Below are positions 1 through 12,868 of a DNA stretch of 64,000 nt, in pieces. The notes under the pieces were generated by a model. The model was not told the origin of the DNA, did not search any database, and saw only the letters and a program-made list of their open reading frames with translations. The position numbers and the translations under genes were made by a program. This stretch comes from Lathyrus oleraceus (taxonomy: Eukaryota > Streptophyta > Magnoliopsida > Fabales > Fabaceae): the NCBI RefSeq assembly GCF_024323335.1, contig NC_066585.1, forward strand, positions 537,672,769 through 537,736,768, in the 5' to 3' direction. Within the stretch, counting starts at the first letter, position 1, and each line of letters begins with the position of its first letter.

Positions 1-689
1 GTTGAAACCCTAAATCCTGGAGGTTGTTTATTGACGTTATTTTTCTTGATGTTTTTGTTGTTGTTATTGTTGTTGTTATTTTTATTGATGATGTTATTAT
101 TGATTTTGTTATTGACTTTGTTGTTCTTGAAGTTGTTGTTATTGTGGTTGTTCTTTGTGCAACTCTCATGTTTCTCTGTCGAGTTGAGTTTATTATATAT
201 AATGTGCATTCTTTGTTTCACTAACCCCTCTTTGAACATATAATCTATTAAATTGATTTTGAAAATAATCATATGAATAGTTATGTTGTATCTGAAAGTT
301 ATCTTACATTGATCAATGATTTTCTAATATTCTGCAACTCATCATTCATCTCATGATATTTTATCGTTAAAATCTCTCAAATACTTCTAGTTTTCATTCA
401 ACTTTCTTTCATTTTTGTTCATTTTTTAAAGCATCAAGTTTTATGCTTTCAAGAATGAATTAATATGAAATAACGTGAGATGAATGATAACTTGCATAAT
501 ATTTTAACCATAAAAGAGCGTGAGATGAATGATGAGTTGCATAATATTTCAAAATAACTAATCAATGTAAGTTGTTCTTCAAATATAACACAATTGTTCA
601 TATAATTATTTTCCTAATCAATTTTGAGAAGTTACATGTTCAATATAGTGTTTAGTGAAATAAGCAATCCACATTAGATTTAATAAACT
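1..689. other. AT-rich intergenic sequence
   Basis: No gene is supported here. Positions about 24-170 are a run of GTT/ATT/TTG triplets that gives two overlapping open frames rich in V, I, L and F; this is low-complexity translation. The rest is AT-rich without a recognisable element. Confidence 0.6.
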
Positions 690-960
690 CAAAATTATTT
701 TACCCATCAGTTTTATGAGATAACCGAAGTGAAAATGTGGTATATCCATCGCTAAATTGACAAAACCAAGGGGACACGTGTTTTCGCCATTTCAGAATTC
801 CAAAAAGGTTTTCCTGGGGATCGAACCCATGAACTTTACACATACCCGTCAATTTTTTTAAAAAACCGAGAGATAAAGTGTGCACTTTTCATGACGTCCT
901 TCGTTACCTCGCATGTGAAAGCGATGTAAGACCTCTTTTTTAACCGAGATAAAATACATT
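690..960 (-). repeat. Unclassified dispersed repeat with a Pol III B-box-like motif
   Basis: On the minus strand, around 811-825, the sequence reads GGGTTCGATCCCC. This fits the internal B box of tRNA genes and tRNA-derived SINEs. Modules like 'aaccgagataaa' recur near 720, 867 and 942, in the manner of a repeat. I could not find a convincing A box at the right distance or a poly(T)/A tail, so a SINE origin is only a possibility. A 61-codon minus-strand frame crosses the region but resembles no protein I know. Confidence 0.3.
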
Positions 961-2412
<1,452 letters not shown>

Positions 2413-3654
2413 AGTTCTAAAATGAAAAGAAAATATGTAAGTGAAAGTTATTTTTTGAATTTAAAAATAGGCAATACTTGTGAAGTGTTGCAGTAGGTAG
2501 TTTGTTTTTGAATTCAAAAATAAGCAACACTTTGTGAAATGTTGCGATAAATAATTTGTATTTTGAATTTGAAAATAGGTGACATTTCTGAACTTTTGTT
2601 GTAAACGAAACAATGTAACATTTGGTAAAAGTATTGTTGTAGGTAAGGGTGACAATTGGATCCATTAAGACAAAATTCATTCAATCTATCCACTACATAA
2701 AAATTAAGTTAATGGATTGAATTAAATCCATCCATTTATAAGCATGGATTGATCTAATCCATCCAACACATTTTAATGATCAAATGAATTTTTTTATCTA
2801 ATTTAAAAAAAAAAAATTCAAATATTAAATTTTCTTTTTTTGAAAAATAAAAAATAATTATTTTTTTCGAAAAAAATCAATTTTTTCCAAAAATTTAAAA
2901 ATCATTTTTTTGAAAAATACCAAAATTTGATTTTATTTTCGAAAAAATAATTTTTTTACGAATATAAAAAAATTATTTTTTCAAAAATAAAAAACAATTA
3001 TTTTTAAATTATTTTTTTCGAAAATACAAAAAATTATTTTTTTTTTGAAAAAAATGATTTTTCTCAAAAAAAATTGATATTGTTTTATTAAAATAAAATA
3101 AAAAACTTTTTGAAAAAAAAAATTTAAAGAAAAAAAAATGGATGGATGGATATCCATCCACTAAAAATATAATAATGGATGAATTGGATGGATTTTATTC
3201 TTAATGGATGGATTGGATTGGATATTTTTAAAAAACTTTTAGTGGATTGTTAATGGACTAATGAATTATTTTGATCCATCCATTAACGATCCAATTCATC
3301 CATTTTGCCACCCCTAGTTGTAGGCGAAACAAAACAACATTTGATAAAAATGTTGTTGAAAGTGTGTGTTTCATCGAGGGTCGCAACCTTGTGAAGTAAC
3401 ACCTTTTTGGTCTATAAATTGAGCATTCAGGATTCAGAAAAATAAATTAGAAAAATTTATCCTCTTCACACAATATTCTGGATTTTATCTTCCCTACACT
3501 CGAATTTTGATTGGTGTTGTGCAAACTTGAGTATAAGTTGAATTTTATTGGTTATTCTTGTTTACAAACTCTAAGATAATTGAAATATCATGAGAAAAGT
3601 GACTCGTTCACGATTCTAACTTTGATTCATTTAATTTAAAATAATTTTTTAACA
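2413..3654 (+). repeat. Decayed LTR-like repeat, copy 1 (split by hAT insertion)
   Basis: After removing the insertion at 2644-3316, this stretch aligns by eye along its length with 10857-11485. Shared landmarks are the start (gttc(t/c)aaaatga), the 'gtgtgtttcatc(g/a)agg' block, a TATA-like box (tataaatt / tatatatt) followed by 'agcattca', and an end of TTTTAACA / TTGTAACA. A TATA box followed by about 240 bp and a ...CA end is what an LTR looks like. Copy 2 lies just downstream of a copia RNase H remnant, so these may be the two LTRs of one old copia element. No matching target duplications or primer-binding site were found, so two independent solo LTRs are also possible. Confidence 0.6.
2644..3316. 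mobile_element. Non-autonomous hAT-type element, 673 bp
   Basis: Flanked by an exact 8-bp direct repeat GTTGTAGG (2636-2643 and 3317-3324). Ends are imperfect inverted repeats: left TAAGGGTGACAATTGGAT, right (reverse complement) TAGGGGTGGCAAAATGGATG. An 8-bp target duplication and a TA(A/G)GGGTG(A/G)CAA end fit the hAT superfamily. The interior is AT-rich with repeated 'atggatgga' motifs and no transposase. The empty target survives in the paralogous repeat at 11136-11143, which confirms the boundaries. Confidence 0.88.
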
Positions 3655-4411
3655 ATCTTATAGTATTACAAATAATGACAACCAAAACTTCCGTTTTAAG
3701 CATTAAAGGATAATTTGTTATGTCATAGACACATTCTAAACATAAACAAAAATCGTCATCACGGATCCGAGTACGTTTTTATTGTTTCTCATAGAAATTA
3801 GAACATTGTGAAAATCATAATATCAAGATTATAATATTTTCTACGATTAGCATCATAGTCAAATTATCAATATTATGATTTTTCGGTAATGATTAACTAA
3901 TATGAATCTTAATTCAAATTAAAAATCATCATTAATGTGTATATACATATGTCATATGTCATCCATAAAATAGTTCTCAAATTACCATGGTAATGCACTA
4001 TGTTTGGTGCAATGTACCGTAATCTCTTTAATTGTCTTCTCAAAAGTTGCGATGTAGGGACCTATTTATATTGATATATATTTGAAGAATAATGATAACT
4101 TTTGTCATAGGAGCATAAGTTAAGAAACTCATTTATATAAAGTTTGTATTCGAAAAAATAATTAAAGTTTGTATTCGAAAAAATAATTAAAAAATTAGTT
4201 ATGTATTTTTATTAAAATTAATGTATAATTTCCAAGACAACATGCTTCATTTAAATGACATAACATTTCTCCATGTTTGAATGCTACGAGAAGGTACATT
4301 GCTTCTACATGATTTGTGTCTATAGTAAACAGCCACACATCACAATTAGTATTAGATAATCTTTGGTGCTTTTGTGTTTCACAAAACATTCGAAAATACT
4401 TTTGTTTTTCT
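3655..4411. other. Noncoding stretch plus an interrupted minus-strand frame
   Basis: From 3655 to about 4190 I see no gene. Near 4140-4185 a short 'aaagtttgtattcgaaaaaataatt' segment is duplicated in tandem. The part from 4195 holds the open frame described separately. Confidence 0.5.
4195..4411 (-). pseudogene. Unrecognised coding-like fragment cut by a copia insertion
   Basis: A minus-strand open frame ends at 4195 and runs up to the copia insertion at 4412. Its residues (for example CDVWLFTIDTNHVEAMYLLV) look like ordinary protein with mixed composition, not low-complexity. On the far side of the insertion (7481 upward) the same frame continues for a few codons to an ATG near 7497, so the element entered an open frame. 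I do not recognise the family. A weak likeness to the repeat region of some plant F-box proteins (xHVEAxYL) is noted but not relied on. It could also be a chance frame. Confidence 0.3.
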
Positions 4412-4638
4412 TGTTGGTGCATAAGGTAAAGAAGACGAGGATGAAGCGAGAGAGAGAAAACAAACTTTAAAAAACTTCCACTACTATTCCACTAACGATT
4501 GCATAGAGAATAGTTACTCCACTACTTTTGCATACATCATGTTACATTTTCTTAATGGCTAAGCATACTATTCACTTATATAGACAAATAATAATGTCAC
4601 GTAGGCGAAATACTAAAATATTGAATTACCCTTCAACA
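4412..4638 (-). repeat. 3' LTR of the RT-less copia element
   Basis: 227 bp, aligned with 7222-7480. It is shorter mainly because the (GA)n tract is only a few units long here. The purine-rich tract expected just upstream of a 3' LTR (AAGGGATGA on the minus strand) lies at about 4639-4647. Confidence 0.9.
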
Positions 4639-4710
4639 TCATCCCTTAATTAAGGATTTAACTAATCAAAACTAATAACACCAATTTTACACCTCAAATG
4701 GAGAAGTTGA

Positions 4711-6213
4711 TTAGTCTATATTAGAATCAGACTCTCCTTCATAGTCACCTTCAGAATCATTTTCTAATTCTGACTCATCTTCATAATCTTCAGAAGTTAA
4801 CTTTACACCAGAGTTGGATTGAGATTTACTCCAATCCCACACTTTTGGTTCCTTCATAATGACATCTCTGTTGAATTCAACCTTGTTAGTGACGGGACAG
4901 TAGAGCTTATAAGCATATGTACTGTGGTACCCTACAAGCAACATAATTTTGCTTTTGTCTTCTAACTTCCTTCTCTTAGCATTTGGAACATGTTTGTAAC
5001 AAACATAACCAAACACCTTCAGATGGATCACATTTTTCTTATCTCCAGTCCACTTCTCTAAAGGAATAATTTCCTTCAACTTCTTGGTTGGACACATGTT
5101 GAGCACATATGCTGCAATGACAACAAATTCTCCCCACAAGGTGTGAGATAGCTTATTCTCATTCAACATGCTCCTTGTCATATCAAGCATATCTCGTTTT
5201 CTTCTTTCAGCAAGACCATTGTGTTGAGGAGTGTATGGAGCACTCACCTCATGCTCAATCTCATTCCCCTCACATAGCTTTCTAAACTCTACACCTCCAC
5301 CATCAGTTCTGAGAATTTTCACCTTCTGACCACTCTGATTCTCAGCCTTGATCATGAATTTCTTAAATTCAGCAAACACCTCATGTTTGAACTTTATAAG
5401 GGATATCCATGTCATTCTTGTGAACTCGTCAACAAATGACACAAAGTATTTATTCTCTCCAAGTGAAGGTACTGGAAATGATCCACACACATCAGAATGC
5501 ACCATAGAGGCATTTTAGATGCAAATGGCAATCTTGGTTGCTCCCCTCTCATGCACACATTACATAACTTATCTTGGTTCTTAATTGCAGGAATTCCATA
5601 TACCAACTTCTTTGAATTCATATGCCCTAAGCTTCAGAAGTTCAGATGACCAAATCTTTTGTGCCATAACTTATTTCCCTTCACAACATTTGTTGCACTA
5701 AGGCATTCAGAGTCTGCAATTTTAACATTCACTTTGAATGTTCTATTCCTCCCCTGTTTTGACTTCATAATCAGCTTTGGATTACAGTCATACAGCTTCA
5801 AAAGATTGTCCTTTATGGTAACTGAAGATCCTTTCTCAATTAATTGACCTACATTCATCAAATTGCTTTTCATGCCAGGAACATACCACACATTCTGAAT
5901 CAATGTTGATTTACCTTTATTCAGAACTACTCTGACATTTCCCATATCTTCAACATTGGGGTATTTATCATCAGCAAATTTGATATTTGTCCTCTTACCT
6001 GAGTCAAAGTCAACCAACCATTTCTTTTTTTCCAATAAGATGATTTGAGCAGCCAGTGTCCATATAGCACATGTCTACCAAATATGCATCATCAAATTCA
6101 GAAGCCATCAATAACACAGATTCATCATCAGAATCTCCTCTGACTACATTTACTTCTTCTGATTTCCTTTCCTTGTTTGACCAATAATCAGCAGTGAAGT
6201 GGCCAAACTTCAT
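4711..6213 (-). pseudogene. Copia zinc knuckle, protease and integrase (broken)
   Basis: Read on the minus strand. Near 6200-6235 is a CCHC zinc-knuckle remnant whose last cysteine is replaced by tyrosine (GHFTADYW). The protease signature DTGCSNH follows near 6050. A frame change at a T-run near 6025 leads to the GAG-pre-integrase part (LWHKRFGHLNF), which breaks again around 5634. The integrase core (4711-5505) keeps all three catalytic positions of the D,D-35-E family: HSDVCG, RTDGGGVE and the E of LAERR. It then continues into the acidic C-terminal tail typical of copia integrase. The last codon before the stop is about 70 bp from the 3' LTR, leaving no room for RT. The integrase core frame itself is open for 264 codons. 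Confidence 0.88.
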
Positions 6214-6620
6214 ACAATAGTAGCATTGAATCTTTCTCTTGTCACACTTATCCTTCTCCTTCTAAGTACTCTTTTGCCTTCCAGAAGATAAGGTTTCTGA
6301 CTTCTGAACACCATCATATATCTTCCTGGCTTCTAATCAAGACTACTTCTGATATTTCTTACCAGAAGCTACTTTCAGAGCCTGCTGCTCTACCTCCATT
6401 TCAAAGTTTCTCTCAGTCAGATGCAACTCTTGTGCCTCTAGACTACTTTGCAGCTCTTCTATTCTCATGGTGCTAAGATTCTTATGATGTTCAATTGCTA
6501 CCACAATGTAATTAAACTGAGGAGTAAGAGACCTAAGTACCTCTTCAATGATACTTTCTTCAGAGAGAGTTTCTCCACACGACTTCGTCTCATTTGTGAT
6601 CAGAATTAGTCAGCTACCTT

Positions 6621-7037
6621 CTAATTGTTCTTCATGATGAGATTCTCATACTGGTTACATAGAGACTGAAGCTTTACCTTCTTCACTGATACATCATCGT
6701 CGTAGCATCGTACCAGTGTGTCCCAAGCAGCCTTCGCCGTCGTCGAGTAAGCGATTTTCTCAAACACATTCACATCCACATCCACACACTGATGGATGTA
6801 GAACAACATCTTCTGATCTTTCTTCCTCAGATCACGCTGAGAATTCCTCCACTCATTCGTTGCATTTTCTGGAAGTGCAACCAGATAGTAGCCGTCTTTG
6901 ATGAGATCAAGGACATCTTGAGCGCCAAACAACACACGCATCTGAATCATCCATCGATTCCAGTTCTCGCCATCGAACACGGGAAGCTTAGTACTCATAT
7001 TACCGTTTCTGTTTATCTTCGACTTTATGTAAATCAC
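6621..7037 (-). pseudogene. Copia gag N-terminal part
   Basis: A 138-codon frame starting near 7037 contains MSTKLPVFDGENWNRW and later AWDTLVRCYDDD. This is the usual start of copia gag (UBN2/DUF4219-type capsid region). It ends at 6621, and the rest of gag toward 6213 lies in other frames with stops. Gag would form the virus-like particle of the element. A matching + strand frame over the same bases is only a shadow. Confidence 0.85.
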
Positions 7038-7206
7038 TCAGATCTCACCAAACACTAGTGTTTCCCAATCCTGCAAAATCAAGAAATGTGATTCTGTTAC
7101 GATTCCGATTCAGAAATTTAACATGAATTCAAGAAACGAAATCAATCACACAATGCCTCACCGTTCACTTGTGTTTCCCTATGTTTCCCTGTGGATCTGA
7201 ACCGGA

Positions 7207-7219
7207 GCTCTAAATACCA
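7207..7219 (-). promoter_or_regulatory. Primer-binding site (initiator tRNA-Met type)
   Basis: On the minus strand this reads TGGTATTTAGAGC, two mismatches from the plant copia consensus TGGTATCAGAGC, which pairs with the 3' end of initiator methionine tRNA. It starts a few bases inside the 5' LTR boundary at 7222, which fixes the orientation of the element. Confidence 0.85.
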
Positions 7220-7221
7220 AT

Positions 7222-7259
7222 TGTTTATGCACACGGTGAAGAAGTTAAGGATGAAGGAA

Positions 7260-7301
<42 letters not shown>

Positions 7302-7480
7302 ACAAACTCTAACAAACTTCCACTACTATTCCACTAACGGTTACACATAGAATGGTTACTCCACAACTTTTGCGTACATCGTGTTATGTTTTCTTAATGG
7401 TTAAGCATACCACTCATTTATATATATAAATAACAATGCCACGTAGACGAAATACTAAAATACTAAATTACTCTTTAACA
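7222..7480 (-). repeat. 5' LTR of the RT-less copia element with (GA)n expansion
   Basis: 259 bp, matching 4412-4638. It contains a (GA)n run at 7263-7298, which accounts for most of the 32-bp length difference between the two LTRs. Confidence 0.9.
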
Positions 7481-7588
7481 TTTCTAAGTGCAAATACATA
7501 AACAAGATTATGAAAAAATAGGAAAATTAAATGAACATTCAATACTGTAATTAATTTTGTATTTGGTAATGGCAGAAGGTGTTTCTTT

Positions 7589-8330
<742 letters not shown>

Positions 8331-8334
8331 CATG

Positions 8335-10290
8335 AGATGTGGAATTTTGAGAACCTTATCACGGAGGATATGGAATTCGAGATTTCCACAAATGAAGAAA
8401 CTCGTGAGGAAGTTTCTCCACGATTATTAAAACACAAACTAAAAGTTCGTCACTGATTGTTGAAAAACAACCCAAACTTATAATAAGCAAGAGAGTTTGA
8501 AAGGATAATGATCTAGGACCGAATAAAATCGATAATCAATTTAGTTCTTTTATCTAGTAGAAGGAAATAGTGGGATTTTTTCCGCAAGGTTCCTATTATT
8601 AGTCAAGTGAAAGATGATCCTAATACTTATAAGGAAGCAGCAGTTTCGAGGGACTCGTCGTTTTAGAAGGATGTTATCTAATACGTAATGTATTCAATAA
8701 TGTCAAAGCATACTTGAGAGCTTGTCGATCTACCTAAAGATCAAGATCCGTTGAATGCAAGTGAGTGTTTAGAAGGAAGTATCATAGTGATGATACACTA
8801 AACATCTACAAATATAAATTAGTAACCAAGAGTTTTAGACAAAAGGAAATTGTTGATTATTTTGATACATATGTACTAGTAGAAAGCACAACAAAAATTA
8901 GAGTTTCATTATTAGTTTCCTTGCATGACCTTATAGTTCATTAAATGGATGTCAACATAGCATTACTAAATAAAGATCTCGATTATGACATTTACATGGA
9001 ACAACTTGAACATTGTGTGCTTCCTGATTCAACAATTAAGGGGGAGACACACAACTTAGGGGTGTACTTTTCAATCATTATCAAAACAAGAATTTAAAGA
9101 GTTTGTCATCATAAAAATGGGGAGATTGTGAAGAATACATCTTATATCTAGTTAAATTTTGATGAAGACAAAGATTATCAAAGAAGAGAAGGATCAAAAG
9201 TGTCATACACATCAATGATAAAGTTGATCACGTAGGTTGAACATAGAAATTCAAGTGAAGATTTGAGTCAAGTGAACATAACTAAGACGCTCATTGCAAT
9301 TCATACTATATTATTTTAAATTGCTAAAAATTTCATCTCTCGCTTCATCTAATTCTTATGACAAGTGTTTGTACACAAAGTTATGTGAGAATATTGTGCA
9401 ACAAGCTGAATGAAATTTTAGAAACAAAGAGGTTTCTAACTTCCACATATTAAGATGAAAGATCTTTGACTAGTTGACACAATTTTAGGGATCAAAGTAA
9501 AGAAAAATAGTGGGGGTTGTGAACTTAGTCAAATATACTATATTGAGAAAATACTTGATAAGTTCAAACACTTACACTTTAAGGAAGTCACACTCAATTT
9601 GATCCTAGTGTCAAATTCCAAAATAATGATGGAAGAGTTGTGGATCAATTGGAATATGCAAGTGCATTTGGTTGTCTAATTCATTTGATGCAATGTATCA
9701 GACCCGATATATCATTTCCAGTTAGCAAAATGGTCAAATTTACTAGCAATTTAAATAGTGAGCACTATAAGACCATCACTAGAATTTTTGACTATTGTCT
9801 GAAAACCAAAAATCTTGGCCTTCATTATGGTAAGTTTCTTACCATACTAGATGGATATACCGATCTGAGTTGGATATTGACTGTTGGAGATTATAAATCC
9901 ATATTTTAGTGGGTACTTAAACTAGTTGGAGGTGTAATTTATTGGAAGAGCAAGAAACAAACATGTATTACAATTTCAACCACTGAATCATAGTTTATGA
10001 CTCTTACTTTCGCTGATCAAAAAGCTGAATGGTTGAGGGACCTTCTGTTGGAAGTTCCAATGACAAAAGAAAATGTTTCAAAGGTGTTGATACATTACGA
10101 TAGTCAAGCCACTTTAGCTAGATCATACAACAAAGTGTATAACGAAAAGTCTAGGCACATAAGACTTAGACATTCTTTTGTGAGAAAATTGATTAAGGAT
10201 GTAATTTGACCGATTCATTTACTAAACCATTGGCTAGAGATTTAGTAAAGACTACCTCGAGAGGTATGAGATTGAAATTCCTTGGGTAAG
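8335..10290 (+). pseudogene. Decayed copia RT and RNase H, with a foreign patch inside
   Basis: Three frames with many stops can be followed. RT starts with 'ELVDLPKDQDP' near 8720, reaches the copia motif 'MDVNIALLNKDLDYDIYMEQ' at about 8945-9005, and resumes as 'CLYTKLCENIV' at about 9367. 'LGIKVKKNSGG' lies at about 9488. The conserved 'LEYASAFGCLIHLMQCIRPDI' and RNase H block runs 9640-9909, and a tail with 'SRHIRLRHSFVRKLIKD' ends at 10209. Between about 9030 and 9357 the RT is interrupted by unrelated sequence (separate entry). RT and RNase H would copy the element's RNA into DNA; none of it can be functional now. Confidence 0.85.
9030..9357 (+). mobile_element. Fragment of another copia 3' end inside the RT remnant
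   Basis: This patch carries 'attaagggggagacacac' and, near 9117-9130, the purine tract 'aaaatggggagattg' followed by a TGTGAAG... LTR-like start. That is the style of the 3' internal end plus LTR of SIRE/Maximus-like copia elements. It has no coding likeness to RT, while RT similarity is clear on both sides. I saw no target duplication, so a recombination or template-switch origin is as likely as insertion. Confidence 0.5.
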
Positions 10291-10856
10291 AGTTTCAATA
10301 ATGATAGAAACCCAATATGGAGTTAAGAAAACATTAACCTAAGATTCAATGGGTAACAAGTCATTGATTTGGATGTTTGTGCAACATTATGTGACAATAT
10401 TGACTATTGCATATTGAGGATGTAGTTTTCAAACTCTTAATGAAGTTCAATATCGAGAATATGTATCTCAAGAATGATAGATACAATATAAACTTCACCT
10501 ATGTGAATTTCAAGATGATGTCGTCTCAAAGTAAGAATTAAAGTTTCTCTCACGAAAAATTCACGAAACAGGAAAATCACATGATCATAAATAGTGATAG
10601 GAGAGAGATGTAGGCGAAGAACCATTATAGAATCTGTGTAAGGTAACATTGGTCTAACCACAAGGGATAAAGGTCCAAAGCATTGCTACCTAACGTTCTG
10701 ATTAGACTTTGTGTTGTCCTTACTAAGGTTAAGTCCAAATAAAAATATATTTAATTGAATTAACATTCTTTGTTTCCATTTTTCTGGAATTGATCTTGTC
10801 ATTATTAGAACAAGTGGAGGACTTTTCTAATTAATAATAATCAATTACCATGGGCG
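10291..10856 (+). other. Noncoding tail of the copia remnant
   Basis: Follows the RNase H end without a gene. Just before the LTR-like repeat the sequence 'accatgggcg' could be the remains of a polypurine tract, but this is weak. Confidence 0.4.
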
Positions 10857-11485
10857 TGTTCCAAAATGATAAGAGACTATGCAAGTGAAAGTTATTTTTT
10901 GAATTTAGAAATAGGCAACAACTGTGAAGTGTTGTAGTATGAAGTTTGTTATTGAATTTAGAAATAGACAATATTTTGTGAAGTGTTAGCAGTATGAAGT
11001 TTGTTATTGAATTTAGAAATAGACAATATTTTGTGAAGTGTTAGCAGTATGTAGTTTGTATTTTAAATTCATAAATAGGCAACACTTCTGAACTTTTGTT
11101 GTAGACGAAACAATGCAACATTTGATACAAGTGTTGTTGTAGGCGAAATAAAACAACATTTGGTAAAAGTATCGCTGAAAGTGTGTGTTTCATCAAGGGC
11201 CGCAATCTTGTGAAACAACACTACTTTGACTTATATATTAAGCATTCAAGATTCATAAAAATACATTAGAAAAACATATCCTCTTCATACAAAATTTTAG
11301 ATTTCATCTTTCTTACATTCGAGTTTTCATCGATCTTGGGCAAACTCGAGTATAGACTGAATTATCTTGGGTATTCCTGCGTATAAACTGTAAGACAATT
11401 TGATAGTGCTTTGAAATATTATAAGGAAAGTGATTCGTTCACGATTCTAGCTTCGATTCAATAAATTTAAATTAATTTTGTAACA
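10857..11485 (+). repeat. Decayed LTR-like repeat, copy 2 (uninterrupted)
   Basis: Aligned with 2413-3654 minus the hAT element. It starts TGTTCCAAAATG and ends TTGTAACA, as an LTR would. It keeps the pre-insertion hAT target GTTGTAGG at 11136-11143. Its position just 3' of the copia RNase H remnant suggests it is that element's 3' LTR. Confidence 0.6.
10890..11060 (+). repeat. Tandem repeat, 55-bp period, about 3 copies
   Basis: The segment starting 'agtatgaagtttgttattg' begins at 10936, 10991 and, diverged, 11046. Copy 1 of the LTR-like repeat has related but less regular units, so the regular array grew in this copy. Confidence 0.8.
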
Positions 11486-12125
11486 ACGTGTATATTCATA
11501 GTTTTCATTTATGGATTCATGACAAAAATATCAACATACTTAAATCATATAAACAAATTTTTACATACATAATAATTCAAAATAGATAATGATGTTGCTA
11601 ACGATTGAGCTATCGAATAGCAAATAAAATATTGAGTGTGTCTTCTCTAAACATTCACCTTTCATCCTTAAACATGTTCCAAATTATTCATAATCATAAT
11701 CTTTAAGAAGATGAAGAATGGTCATATGAATAATTTGAAGAAGGATCTGGGTGTTAAAAAATGCTTATTATTTGATTGCCTTAAAATTGATAGAAATGGT
11801 TGAAACCATGAAAGGGTTGGAAAATGGTGAGAGAAAGAAGGAAGGTTATTGGAAAAATGATATATATATTTATGCTTTTATAATTTAAAGTAGTTCTTAA
11901 TTTTTTTTTTAATTTTAAGTAATTAATTATTCAAATTTTCTAAGAAATATATTTAATTAAAAACTAATAAAAGTGATATGAAATTGATTGTTAGAAATGT
12001 GTTAGTGACTTATCATCAAGTGCACTACCATGTCATTAAAATTTGATCTTAAACTATAAAGGGGGTTAAAATCTCGAAAAAAATGAAACTAAAGGACCAA
12101 GATGAAGCTTCTAAATAAGCCTTAT
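11486..12125. other. Intergenic; fragment of a common repeat at 11990-12110
   Basis: No gene. The part with 'aaactataaagggggttaaaatctcgaaaaaaatgaaactaaaggacca' style sequence near 12050-12100 looks like the end of a dispersed repeat. A stretch near 11800-11850 resembles, in reverse complement, sequence near 1720-1850 (including 'ccattttcc.accctttcatgg'-like text), so part of this is probably a second copy of that AT-array flank. Confidence 0.35.
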
Positions 12126-12129
12126 GGCT

Positions 12130-12596
12130 TATCAGATTGGTGAGATAATTGGGTGTTGAGAAATTTGGAGTTCGGTTTCATTGTGATAGTCATAGTGCCA
12201 TTAATTTGGCAAAAAATCAGGTGTATCATGTCAGGACCAAACATATTGATATAAGGTTTGACAAGATTAGAGAATTGCTTGCAGTTTTGGACAAGTATTA
12301 CTTGAAAATGTCCATACTTCAAGAAATTGAGCTAATATGTTGCCCAAGTCAGTCACCAGTGACAAGTTCAAACATTGCTTGAACTTGTTACATGTTTATC
12401 AAGGTTAAGCAGGAGGTGAAGCTCCCTAGTTGACAGGATGCGATCGTCATGTATGAAGTCTTCATATAAGTTTGATATTCACTACGGTGGAGATTGTTGA
12501 GTATGACTAATATTAAAAAATAGAGGAACACAATATGTGCAAATTCTAAATGTGTTTTAGGCCCATTATAAGTATTATTGCAAACTAACTTTTAGC

Positions 12597-12649
<53 letters not shown>

Positions 12650-12868
12650 CTTGGAACACTATAACCCTAATTAATCGCATAAATAAAAAGAAACTATAGC
12701 TGCTCTATAGTCGTCGAGATAAACACCATTGACAAAATTGCGTTAATAAAGATCGTTCGTGTTCATTATCTTTTACTATTGTTTCTCTTTAATTCTCTAT
12801 ACAAATTATTGTTCTGACATTTTTTTATCTCACAACCCAATATTTTTCTGGTGATTGTAGCCCCAACA
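12130..12868 (+). mobile_element. Truncated copia 3' end: RNase H tail, PPT and 3' LTR
   Basis: Coding remnant at 12149-12380 shows the RNase H C-terminus (FHCDSHSAINLAKNQVYHVR, then KHIDIRFDKIRE). After a frame change it shows the 'DKFKHCLNLLHV' end of a copia polyprotein. A purine tract GGTGGAGATTG (12487-12497) precedes an LTR beginning TGTTGAGTATG (about 12495) and ending CCCAACA (12868), about 374 bp. It contains an (AT)n run at 12601-12649. Everything 5' of RNase H is missing, so no target duplication can be tested. Confidence 0.82.
12601..12649. repeat. (AT)n microsatellite, 49 bp
   Basis: TA dinucleotide run inside the copia 3' LTR. Confidence 0.95.

Larger units (their letters stand above)
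4412..7480 (-). mobile_element. Ty1/copia element lacking RT and RNase H, intact ends
   Basis: Coding strand is minus. The 5' LTR is 7222-7480 and the 3' LTR 4412-4638; both start TGTT and end CA on the + strand. They are flanked by an exact 5-bp target duplication TTTCT (4407-4411 and 7481-7485). The primer-binding site lies next to the 5' LTR. Internal order is gag, zinc knuckle, protease, integrase, and then the 3' LTR directly. Reverse transcriptase and RNase H are absent, so the copy must have been moved by enzymes from another element, or lost them later by internal deletion. Gag, protease and integrase are broken into several frames. Confidence 0.9.

Noticed and set aside
24..243. Two overlapping frames rich in V/I/L/F near the window start
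   Set aside because: They translate a GTT/ATT/TTG low-complexity tract; no start context, domain or codon pattern of a gene.
811..825. tRNA gene at the B-box-like motif
   Set aside because: No A box, no foldable cloverleaf around it; at most a tRNA-derived repeat.
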